9,170 bases of DNA, from NCBI GenBank assembly GCA_045541535.1, contig JAZQJG010000094.1:1-9170 (forward strand), in the 5' to 3' direction. Shown one piece after another: positions 1-5,829 of this stretch (its first letter is position 1; every line of letters starts with the position of its first letter). Made by a program: the position numbers and the translations under genes. Under the pieces are notes generated by a model. It was not told where the DNA came from. It worked only from the letters and a program-made list of their open reading frames with translations, and searched no databases. Source of the stretch: Firm-08 sp045541535 (GTDB lineage: Bacteria; Bacillota; Clostridia; Oscillospirales; QAKW01).

Positions 1-3000
1 TACGAAGTCAATGGCGCCGTTCTTGACGTACCAATCCTTCTTCTTCAGATCCTTGAAGATGGTGAGAGTGTCCACACCGGTGGTGGGGATCTTCTCGGTC
101 TTGGTTTCACCGCAGACGGTGCAGGTGAAGGTCTTAACGCCCTCGGTATTGGCGGTGGGCTCGGTGGTGACAACACCATTGTCCCAAGTGTGGTTGCCGG
201 TGGCAGAAACGGCCAGACCGGTTTCCATGGTGATGCCGCAGGTGCCGCATACAGAGTGGCCGACGCCGGCAACACCGCAGGTGGGAGCGGTATCAACAAC
301 CAGATCTTCGGCGGCAACGTGCTCGCCGGTGGCGGGAATGGTCAGACCCTCTTCCATCGTCTTACCGCAAGCGGTACAATCCTTGTGACCGGTACCGGTG
401 GTGTTACAACCGGGAGCGGTGTCAACAATGATGTCGCCGGCGGTATGGTCGGCTTCGGCATTTCTGGCGGTACAACCGTCAGTGGTGCAAGCATAGTAGT
501 GGGTGGCATCGCCCTGGATCAGGGTGGTGGCCCATACGTGCTCGCCGGTGGCGGGAATTGCAAGGCCTTCTTCGATGGTGGTGCCGCAAACCTCACATAC
601 GCTGTGGCCGATACCGGCGACGCCACAGGTGGGTGCCGTATCCACTACCAGTTCGTCATCAGCAACGTGATCTTCGGCGGGGATCACTTCTTCATAATAG
701 TCGCCGCAGATCTTGCAGGTGTAGCCTGCCAGACCGTCATTCTTACAGGAAGCGGCGGTGATTACGGTTTCGTTATAGGAGCAAGCGGTGTGCTCGGTCC
801 AACCGGTGACCGCTTTGATCTCGGTGATCAGTTCTTCTGCTCTGTCCTCATGGGCGGCGCTGGTGGGATGACCCAGACAGGTGGTGCCGGTACCCATACC
901 GACGTAGCTGAGTTTGGTTTCGCCCTCGGTTTTGAGCTGAGCGATGGCGGCCTGAATGTTGGCGGCAACGTTGTTACCATCGCCCATGGCGCCGAAGGCC
1001 CAGATGATGTGAGCGTTGGGATTGTCTGTTCTTACCTGCTTGATCAGGTTGTAAACTGCGGTTTTAAAGGTGGCCTGATCGCCAGCGGTAACACAGGAAG
1101 CCTTGTCGTTGGTACCCAGATTGATGACCACAACGTCGGGCTGATAGAGAGCGTGATTCCACTGGGTATGATTGTTCCAGTCGGTGTACTCATACATCAG
1201 GGGGGCGTGATTGGCGGTATCCTTGTTGCCGCCGGTATTCCAGATAACACCGCGGCCGGAAACGGCGACGGTGTGATTGTCGGCGCCGAAATACTTGGTG
1301 GCCAAGGCGGCATAGGTGATGGTACCGTCCTCACTGTCAGTACTCCACGAGCCGGGGTTGAGCCAATCCATAGAACCGTAACCAACGGTGATGGAGTCGC
1401 CCAAAAACTGGATCTTGCGGGTAGCCGCCTTGTTGGGGGCCAAAATCTCAGTACCCTCGTCAACCCACAGTTTTTTCAAAGCGGCGGTAGAAGAACGACC
1501 GTTGGTACGTTTGATCACTTTGATGTTATGGGGACCGTCGGTAAGGTTTTCGGCCAAGGTAACGGTCATAACGGGAGCGGTCATTTGAACGGTTTGGGTA
1601 TTCACCCCGTCCACATAGATCTTCAAATAGGTTTGATTACTGGAAGGACAACTGGAAGTCAAAAGTGCGGTGGCGCCGGTACCGTTGATGTTAAAATCAA
1701 AGCCGGAATTGGTCCAGTTGAAATAGTGGCGATCGTCGGCAACGTAAGTACGGCCCAGCCACTTCAAATCGGTTTCAATGTCTGCCAAGCGGTCGGCAGG
1801 AATGTCACTACCGTCGTTTCGCTTGGTGAGGGCCTCATCCAGCCACCACCAATCCTGAGTGCAGGCGCAGGAACACAGGAAGTGGGAAACCACACCGTCG
1901 ATACAGGTGTAGTTACCGCTGACGTTCAGACCGGAGCCGCCGATCTGACCGAAGGAAAATCCGTTGATGATCTTGCCGATCATTTTGTTATTGGTAACGG
2001 TGATCTGATCGGAATAATCAGCGGCAACGGTAGCATAACCCGCGATACAGGCGTGGCTGGAACCGGGCGCTTTGGTATTATAGAAAACGTTACCGTCAAA
2101 ATTGAGGTAAACGTTTTGGGTGGCAGGGCGGAAGGCCAACGTAAAAGCAGCGTTGGTGCCGCTGGCAACAAAGCAGTTAACAAAGATATTGTCTTCAAAA
2201 TTAAAGGTCACCTTGCTACGCTTGTCCAGATCGCTGACAAGGCTTTGGCCGTTACCCTTGGCGTTCTGAGAGTCAACGTAAATAACTCTGCCCACAGGGT
2301 TGGCAAACATATTGTCGTGAATATTCCACTCCACCTCGGAGGTGAATCCCGTGGCGGCGGAAGCGGTGTTAAAGAAGATCTGGGTACAGTCGGTATGCAT
2401 ATACAAACCGCTGATGTCTGCCTTGTCGGCAGTCAGTACCATCAACTCTTTTTGGGTCTGACCCTCAACACGGACGTTTTCAATGGTAACGTCTCTACGG
2501 TATTGGTTGTCGGTGGCGGCACTCATACCGTAGTAGGGTTGGAGATACAGGGGTGCGGTGGTCTTGGTGGAATTCTTGATATAGAAGTTTTTCAGAGTGA
2601 TCTTTACCACGCCGTTATTGTTTTTGGCGGCGGCGTTGGAGCGGATCTGACCCGCGCCTTGAAGCATCACACCATCAATGGTCATATCGGTGGCTACCTG
2701 ATACACGGTGGCACCGCTGACACCTATGGAGACATTGTCGGTAATAATGGTTTCGTTGGTGCCACGGCTTGCGTTCTTGGTCCACAGGTCGGTCTCCTTG
2801 GTCCCCTTAACGTTGGGGTTGATGCCGTATTTGGCGCCCAATACGGTGAGATTCTTTTTGATGATAAAGCCTGCATACTCGCCGGGGAACAGATAAACCG
2901 TTCCACCTGCAGTGGCGGCATCCAGACCGTCCTGAGCGGTAGCAAAGGCATTGGTACCCCAGGTGAGGGCAAAAGTCTTACCGTTTACGGTGGTGCTGGC

Positions 3001-3159
3001 AGGCAGAGTGGCCTCCGTCCAGGTAAGGTTTACAAAAACCGTACCGTCGGGCAGAGCGGGGACCGCATCAGCCGCATTTGCCGACAGAGAAATACCGCCG
3101 ATCATACCCAGGATCAGCAATACGCTCATCAGCAAGCTTAAAACTCGTTTTGCTTTCAT
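1..3159 (-). CDS. Secreted multidomain CE2-type SGNH carbohydrate esterase with SLH anchor (C-terminus cut)
   Basis: This is a continuous reading frame of 1053 codons without a stop, running off the left edge, so the C-terminus is missing. Residues 1-29 form a signal peptide (KAKR, hydrophobic core, cleavage near SANA). Residues 74-106 (GLDAATAGGTVYLFPGEY) open a pectate-lyase-like parallel beta-helix, with ladder strands WNIHDNMF 278, FNFEDNIF 319, LNFDGNVF 352 and LNVSGNY 411. Residues 469-575 resemble the CE2 N-terminal jelly roll. The SGNH hydrolase follows: FLGDSITVGYG with nucleophile Ser589, SGRG 634-637, GTND 682-685, and GHP with His764. Cys-rich repeats occupy about 793-1020, and 1034-1053 (FKDLKKKDWY) begins an S-layer homology domain. 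It probably removes acetyl groups from plant or host polysaccharide at the cell surface. The ATG at 3159 has AGGAGA six bases upstream and its own promoter. The fold of residues 34-460 is inferred from the repeat pattern; exact substrate is unknown. Confidence 0.9.
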   Translation of the reverse strand, partial: MKAKRVLSLLMSVLLILGMIGGISLSANAADAVPALPDGTVFVNLTWTEATLPASTTVNGKTFALTWGTNAFATAQDGLDAATAGGTVYLFPGEYAGFIIKKNLTVLGAKYGINPNVKGTKETDLWTKNASRGTNETIITDNVSIGVSGATVYQVATDMTIDGVMLQGAGQIRSNAAAKNNNGVVKITLKNFYIKNSTKTTAPLYLQPYYGMSAATDNQYRRDVTIENVRVEGQTQKELMVLTADKADISGLYMHTDCTQIFFNTASAATGFTSEVEWNIHDNMFANPVGRVIYVDSQNAKGNGQSLVSDLDKRSKVTFNFEDNIFVNCFVASGTNAAFTLAFRPATQNVYLNFDGNVFYNTKAPGSSHACIAGYATVAADYSDQITVTNNKMIGKIINGFSFGQIGGSGLNVSGNYTCIDGVVSHFLCSCACTQDWWWLDEALTKRNDGSDIPADRLADIETDLKWLGRTYVADDRHYFNWTNSGFDFNINGTGATALLTSSCPSSNQTYLKIYVDGVNTQTVQMTAPVMTVTLAENLTDGPHNIKVIKRTNGRSSTAALKKLWVDEGTEILAPNKAATRKIQFLGDSITVGYGSMDWLNPGSWSTDSEDGTITYAALATKYFGADNHTVAVSGRGVIWNTGGNKDTANHAPLMYEYTDWNNHTQWNHALYQPDVVVINLGTNDKASCVTAGDQATFKTAVYNLIKQVRTDNPNAHIIWAFGAMGDGNNVAANIQAAIAQLKTEGETKLSYVGMGTGTTCLGHPTSAAHEDRAEELITEIKAVTGWTEHTACSYNETVITAASCKNDGLAGYTCKICGDYYEEVIPAEDHVADDELVVDTAPTCGVAGIGHSVCEVCGTTIEEGLAIPATGEHVWATTLIQGDATHYYACTTDGCTARNAEADHTAGDIIVDTAPGCNTTGTGHKDCTACGKTMEEGLTIPATGEHVAAEDLVVDTAPTCGVAGVGHSVCGTCGITMETGLAVSATGNHTWDNGVVTTEPTANTEGVKTFTCTVCGETKTEKIPTTGVDTLTIFKDLKKKDWYVKNGAIDFV
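103..744 (-). repeat. Imperfect coding repeats: Cys-rich C-x9-C-x2-C units
   Basis: Within the esterase gene, residues 805-1016 hold five related units. Four share C-x9-C-x2-C (Cys805/815/818, 845/855/858, 918/928/931, 961/971/974), followed by EEGL.IPATGEH-like text. The fifth keeps only the CxxC (1013/1016). Units two and three are 43 residues apart. Between units one and two lies a roughly 30-residue insert of another kind (HVWATT ... CTTDGC). The repetition is visible in the DNA: a 22-base identical block recurs at 318-339 and 537-558, offset 219 bases. The units may be metal-binding or disulfide-stapled spacers holding the esterase away from the wall; this role is inference. Confidence 0.8.
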
Positions 3160-3165
3160 ATAAAC

Positions 3166-3171
3166 TCTCCT
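3166..3171 (-). promoter_or_regulatory. Ribosome binding site of the esterase gene
   Basis: AGGAGA on the minus strand lies six bases before the ATG at 3159. It fixes the start just ahead of a well-formed signal peptide. Confidence 0.8.
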
Positions 3172-3192
3172 TTAATAATAATAGGCAATTAC

Positions 3193-3221
3193 ATTATAAA
3201 CCAAAATTCCGTCATTTTAAA
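3193..3221 (-). promoter_or_regulatory. Sigma-A-like promoter of the esterase gene
   Basis: On the minus strand a perfect -10 TATAAT (3193-3198) lies 17 bases from TTTAAA (3216-3221, 4 of 6 matches to TTGACA). It is 34 bases upstream of the esterase start and downstream of the galactokinase terminator, so the esterase is probably transcribed on its own. No operator is obvious between the -10 and the ribosome site. Confidence 0.6.
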
Positions 3222-3278
3222 GGGGCATTTTCATCACACCTCACTTTTTGGCATCTTGCCCATATTTTTTTGCTTTAC

Positions 3279-3327
3279 AAAAAAAGCCACTCATAATTGT
3301 GCAGTCTGCACAATTATGAGTGGCTTT
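3279..3327 (-). terminator. Intrinsic terminator of the galactokinase gene, 21-bp stem
   Basis: A perfect 21-bp inverted repeat (3283-3303 with 3307-3327) encloses a three-base loop. On the minus strand it is followed by a run of seven T (3279-3285, three of them in the stem). It starts 28 bases after the galactokinase stop. There is no T-run on the plus side, so it is oriented for the minus strand. Confidence 0.9.
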
Positions 3328-3355
3328 GCATTCTTTGTCTCGCCGCAGGGTCAAT

Positions 3356-4591
3356 TTAGCTGATTTTATAGCCCCCCTGAGGACGGACGCTGACCAGATA
3401 ACAGCAATCCTTTCCGAACAGATCCTCCATAGCGGCGATATAATCAGCCGCCGCCTCACCGGGAACGAAGGCCTGAATGGTGCCGCCAAAGCCGCCGCCG
3501 TGTACCCGCCAGGCGCCGCCCACGGGAGCAAGCAATTTTTCGCTGACACACAGGGCCACACTCAGCGCCTGGGCACGATGATTGGAGGGAGAATAGATGT
3601 TTTGCAGATACATATAAGAGGAACGGCCGGAGGCAATGATATTCTCCTTAAAGGTCTCAAAATCCCCTGCCTTCAGAGCATCCGCCGCGGCGGTGACCCG
3701 CTTGTTTTCCTCCAAAAAGTGCATGGCACGCATCACGGCCACGTCACCGCACTCCTTGCGGATCTTACCAAGATTTGCCATAAAGTCCTGTTCGTCCACC
3801 TGCCGCAGATGATCCTTACCGAACACTGCGCATACCGCTGCCATATCCTTACGGATATCGGCATAATCATCGGTGGCATCGGCGTGGTCGGCGTGACAGT
3901 CGGTGATGACCAGCTTATAGCCGGTGGCGGCAAAATCAAAGGCAATGGGAGATACCACGGGATGCTTTTCATCGGCAAAGTCGATCTCCACGAAACCGCC
4001 CACCGAACAGGCCGTTTGATCCATCAGACCCGAGGGCTTGCCGAAGTACTCGTTTTCGGCGAACTGGGAAAGCTGGGCGGCACGGACGGCGTCCAGTTTT
4101 CCATCGTTATATAAATGGCTGAGAATGGTGCAAATCAGAATCTCAAAAGCGGCAGAGGAACTCATACCGGAGCCTTTCAGCACGTCGCTGACCTCGTAGA
4201 CGTTAAAGCCGCCCACCTTGTAGCCGTCCTGCTTCATACCGGCGGCCACGCCACGGATGATGGCGGCGCTGGTGCCCTTATCCCCTTCCCGAATACTCAG
4301 ATCGGAAATATCGATCTCGGTGGCGGAAAAGACGTCGCTGGCCAGCACGATCTTGTCGTCCTCTCGGGGACAAACGGCGGCGGCAATGTCCAGATCAATG
4401 GCGGCGGCCATTACCTTACCCATATTATGGTCGGTATGGTTACCGCAGATCTCGCTTCTGCCGGGGGCGCTGAACCAATGGGTGGGCGCCGTGCCGAACT
4501 TTTTCTCAAAAGCGGCGGCCACCGCCTCATAGCGTGCCACCTGACGGTCCAGATTTTCGGGGGTATATAAAACAGACAGCCTTTCTCTCAT
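3356..4591 (-). CDS. galK: Galactokinase-family GHMP sugar kinase
   Basis: This 411-residue cytoplasmic kinase most likely phosphorylates galactose at C1 with ATP, the first step of the Leloir pathway. Residues 42-56 (APGRSEICGNHTDHN) are the galactokinase sugar-binding signature. Residues 140-148 (GSGMSSSAA) are the GHMP phosphate loop. SGLMDQ contains Asp191, equivalent to the catalytic Asp. GGGFGG at 365-370 is the third GHMP motif. Length is normal for the family. The signature differs from the textbook GEHTDY: Asn51 replaces the galactose-contacting Glu and His55 the Tyr. This variant is, from memory, common in clostridial homologues annotated as galactokinase, so specificity should be treated as probable. 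The ATG at 4591 is preferred over an upstream in-frame codon at 4666, because AAGGAG lies seven bases before it and the promoter lies inside the extra stretch. No other galactose genes are in the window. Confidence 0.87.
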   Translation of the reverse strand: MRERLSVLYTPENLDRQVARYEAVAAAFEKKFGTAPTHWFSAPGRSEICGNHTDHNMGKVMAAAIDLDIAAAVCPREDDKIVLASDVFSATEIDISDLSIREGDKGTSAAIIRGVAAGMKQDGYKVGGFNVYEVSDVLKGSGMSSSAAFEILICTILSHLYNDGKLDAVRAAQLSQFAENEYFGKPSGLMDQTACSVGGFVEIDFADEKHPVVSPIAFDFAATGYKLVITDCHADHADATDDYADIRKDMAAVCAVFGKDHLRQVDEQDFMANLGKIRKECGDVAVMRAMHFLEENKRVTAAADALKAGDFETFKENIIASGRSSYMYLQNIYSPSNHRAQALSVALCVSEKLLAPVGGAWRVHGGGFGGTIQAFVPGEAAADYIAAMEDLFGKDCCYLVSVRPQGGYKIS

Positions 4592-4598
4592 TTTTCTG

Positions 4599-4604
4599 CT
4601 CCTT
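4599..4604 (-). promoter_or_regulatory. Ribosome binding site that sets the galactokinase start
   Basis: AAGGAG on the minus strand lies seven bases before the ATG at 4591. No comparable site precedes the in-frame codon at 4666. Confidence 0.8.
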
Positions 4605-4624
4605 AAAATATAATGTATGATTAA

Positions 4625-4653
4625 ATTATATAGCCTTTTTCCCCGAAATGCAA
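4625..4653 (-). promoter_or_regulatory. Probable promoter of the galactokinase gene
   Basis: On the minus strand TATAAT (4625-4630) lies 17 bases from a weak -35, TTGCAT (4648-4653). It is 33 bases upstream of the start codon. The weak -35 would suit activation by a regulator, but no palindromic operator is evident. Confidence 0.55.
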
Positions 4654-4666
4654 GAAAATTTACCAT

Positions 4667-4871
4667 TGCCTTTCGTTTATTTCAAAACAAGCTCCATAAC
4701 AGTCAAAAAGTAAGCGGTAAGCTCCTCCGGTGTTTCCTTTTGCCGCCGTACTGTACGACAGAAAGTTTGAATAATCACCCTACCATTGCGTGTGCCTGAG
4801 GCGCCGGCAAACGGGGATTGACTCCAAACCCTTTCTTCAGTCCGAGTCCTTTTACGATCTATTGACCAAAT
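4667..4871. other. Spacer without a convincing gene, between galactokinase promoter and tRNA terminator
   Basis: About 200 bases here carry no supported gene. A minus-strand frame of 68 codons (4883-4677) is open, but its GTG start lies inside the tRNA terminator hairpin, it lacks a ribosome site, and I recognise no family in its translation. Plus-strand bases 4841-4853 (tccgagtcctttt) match the T-arm text of the nearby tRNA at 11 of 13 positions, in opposite orientation to the tRNA. The stretch may be a remnant of inserted DNA, but nothing proves it. Confidence 0.4.
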
Positions 4872-4901
4872 AAAAAAACGCACTCTGATGAGTGCGTTTT
4901 T
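4872..4901 (-). terminator. Intrinsic terminator of tRNA-Gln
   Basis: A perfect 12-bp stem (4874-4885 with 4890-4901) with loop TGAT is followed on the minus strand by seven T. The first base of the hairpin is the terminal A of the encoded CCA end of the tRNA, so there is no spacer between gene and terminator. Confidence 0.88.
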
Positions 4902-4977
4902 GGTTGGGATAGAAGGACTCGAACCTTCGGAATCACGGAGTCAGAATCCGTTGCCTTACCAACTTGGCTATATCCCA
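4901..4977 (-). tRNA. tRNA-Gln, anticodon CTG
   Basis: The minus strand folds as a standard cloverleaf. The acceptor TGGGATA pairs with TATCCCA, and the D stem is GCC with GGC. The anticodon stem ACGGA/TCCGT holds loop TTCTGAC, giving anticodon CTG for CAG codons. The T stem GAAGG/CCTTC encloses TTCGAGT. The discriminator is A and the 3' CCA is encoded. Acceptor text and identity elements fit bacterial glutamine tRNA. It is a single gene with its own promoter and terminator, not part of a tRNA cluster in this window. Confidence 0.96.
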
Positions 4978-4994
4978 AAATTTAGTGCTTATAT

Positions 4995-5023
4995 AGTATA
5001 TCACGCAAAAACCCAAAAGTAAA
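4995..5023 (-). promoter_or_regulatory. Promoter of tRNA-Gln
   Basis: On the minus strand TATACT (4995-5000) is 17 bases from TTTACT (5018-5023). The -10 ends 17 bases before the mature tRNA 5' end, which leaves a short leader for RNase P. An A/T-tract at about 5024-5050 lies directly upstream of the -35 and could act as an UP element. Confidence 0.65.
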
Positions 5024-5074
5024 GCAAAATTTTAAAAAAATTATTTTTTTAACGATCATGCCCTGCCGTCCGTA

Positions 5075-5103
5075 TTGTTTTTTGCCGTGATGTATGCTAC
5101 AAT
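5075..5103 (+). promoter_or_regulatory. Probable promoter of the VTT-domain gene
   Basis: TTGTTT (5075-5080) and TACAAT (5098-5103) are 17 bases apart on the plus strand, about 31 bases before the GTG start at 5135. The -10 has five of six consensus bases; the -35 is weak. It is divergent from the tRNA promoter. Confidence 0.5.
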
Positions 5104-5118
5104 TTTCCAAAAAGCGAC

Positions 5119-5126
5119 AAAGGAGG
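5119..5126 (+). promoter_or_regulatory. Ribosome binding site that selects the GTG start at 5135
   Basis: AAAGGAGG is a near-perfect Shine-Dalgarno sequence eight bases before GTG 5135. Upstream in-frame codons (for example TTG 5075) lie within or ahead of the predicted promoter, so they cannot be the start. Confidence 0.85.
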
Positions 5127-5134
5127 GGCGGGGT

Positions 5135-5812
5135 GTGACGGAAAAAAGCAAAAAAATTGTCAGTTTACTGGGGCTGGTAGCCTTTGCCGGTGTGATGGTG
5201 GCCGCCTTTTTCCTCATTGGTAGGCCAATGGTGGATTTTGTAAAAGATCCCGAGGCCTTTCAGGCGTGGCGGGCAGACCGTGGTGTGCTGGCGCCGCTGG
5301 TATATCTGTTGATGGTGGCCCTGCAGGTGATCGTAGCCATCATTCCCGGGGAGCCCTTTGAACTGTGCGCCGGCTTTGCCTTCGGCAGTGTGTGGGGCAC
5401 CTTGGTTTGCATCGGCGGGATCGTGCTGGGCAGTATCGTGATCTATCTTCTGGTGCGCCAATGGGGTGTAAAGCTGGTGGAAGTGTTTTTCCCCAAAGAA
5501 AAGATCAACTCCCTTGGATTTTTGCACAGTGCCCGCAAGCGCAACACCCTGATCTTTTTACTGATGATGATTCCCGGCACCCCCAAGGATCTGCTGACCT
5601 GGTTTGTGGGGCTGACCGAAATGAAACTGTCAGAATGGATGGTGATTGCCGCCGTGGCCCGTATTCCCTCGGTAGTGTCCTCGGTGGTGGGCGGCAGTCT
5701 GATCGCCGAAGAACAATATCTGTTCGCCACCATCGTGTTGATCGTCACCGCCGCGATCAGCCTGATCGGCCTGATCGTTTATAATACTATTGCAAAGAAA
5801 AAAGACCGTTAA
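5135..5812 (+). CDS. TVP38/TMEM64-family (VTT domain) integral membrane protein
   Basis: This 225-residue polytopic membrane protein has a hydrophobic segment at 8-28, an amphipathic or loop stretch at 30-50, then helices at about 51-72, 76-107, 137-150, 165-190 and 195-216, and a basic tail KKKDR. The family core is visible: PGEPFELCAGFAFG (71-84), a Gly-rich helix ending IYLLVRQWG (103-111), and IPGTPKDLLTWFVGLT (146-161), which is characteristic of TVP38-type proteins. Relatives belong to the DedA/VTT superfamily, for which lipid-scramblase or lipid-carrier transport roles have been shown in some members. The precise role here is unknown. It is the only plus-strand gene, transcribed alone from a GTG start, and its TAA lies inside the terminator hairpin. 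Confidence 0.88.
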   Translation: MTEKSKKIVSLLGLVAFAGVMVAAFFLIGRPMVDFVKDPEAFQAWRADRGVLAPLVYLLMVALQVIVAIIPGEPFELCAGFAFGSVWGTLVCIGGIVLGSIVIYLLVRQWGVKLVEVFFPKEKINSLGFLHSARKRNTLIFLLMMIPGTPKDLLTWFVGLTEMKLSEWMVIAAVARIPSVVSSVVGGSLIAEEQYLFATIVLIVTAAISLIGLIVYNTIAKKKDR

Positions 5813-5826
5813 TTAACGGTCTTTTT
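5799..5826. terminator. Bidirectional intrinsic terminator between convergent genes
   Basis: A perfect 28-base palindrome has a 12-bp stem and AATT loop. On the plus strand it ends in five T, and on the minus strand in six. It serves both the VTT gene and the minus-strand redox operon, whose last stop lies at 5830-5832. The VTT stop codon (5810-5812) spans the end of the left stem arm and the loop. Confidence 0.9.
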
Positions 5827-5829
5827 CTT

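Noticed and set aside
190..3141. Long plus-strand frame with Gly/Val-rich translation
   Set aside because: It is the codon-aligned mirror of the secreted esterase on the minus strand, which has a signal peptide, ribosome site, promoter and recognisable catalytic motifs. The plus frame has none of these.
3283..3327. Perfect inverted repeat as an insertion-sequence end or operator
   Set aside because: Position just after the galactokinase stop, a three-base loop and the minus-strand T-run explain it as an intrinsic terminator.
3320..4114. 264-codon plus-strand frame within the galactokinase locus
   Set aside because: The opposite strand encodes a full-length GHMP kinase with all three motifs. 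The plus frame starts within the terminator hairpin.
4677..4883. 68-codon minus-strand frame between tRNA-Gln and galactokinase
   Set aside because: Its GTG start is within the tRNA terminator stem, there is no ribosome site, and the translation matches no family I know.
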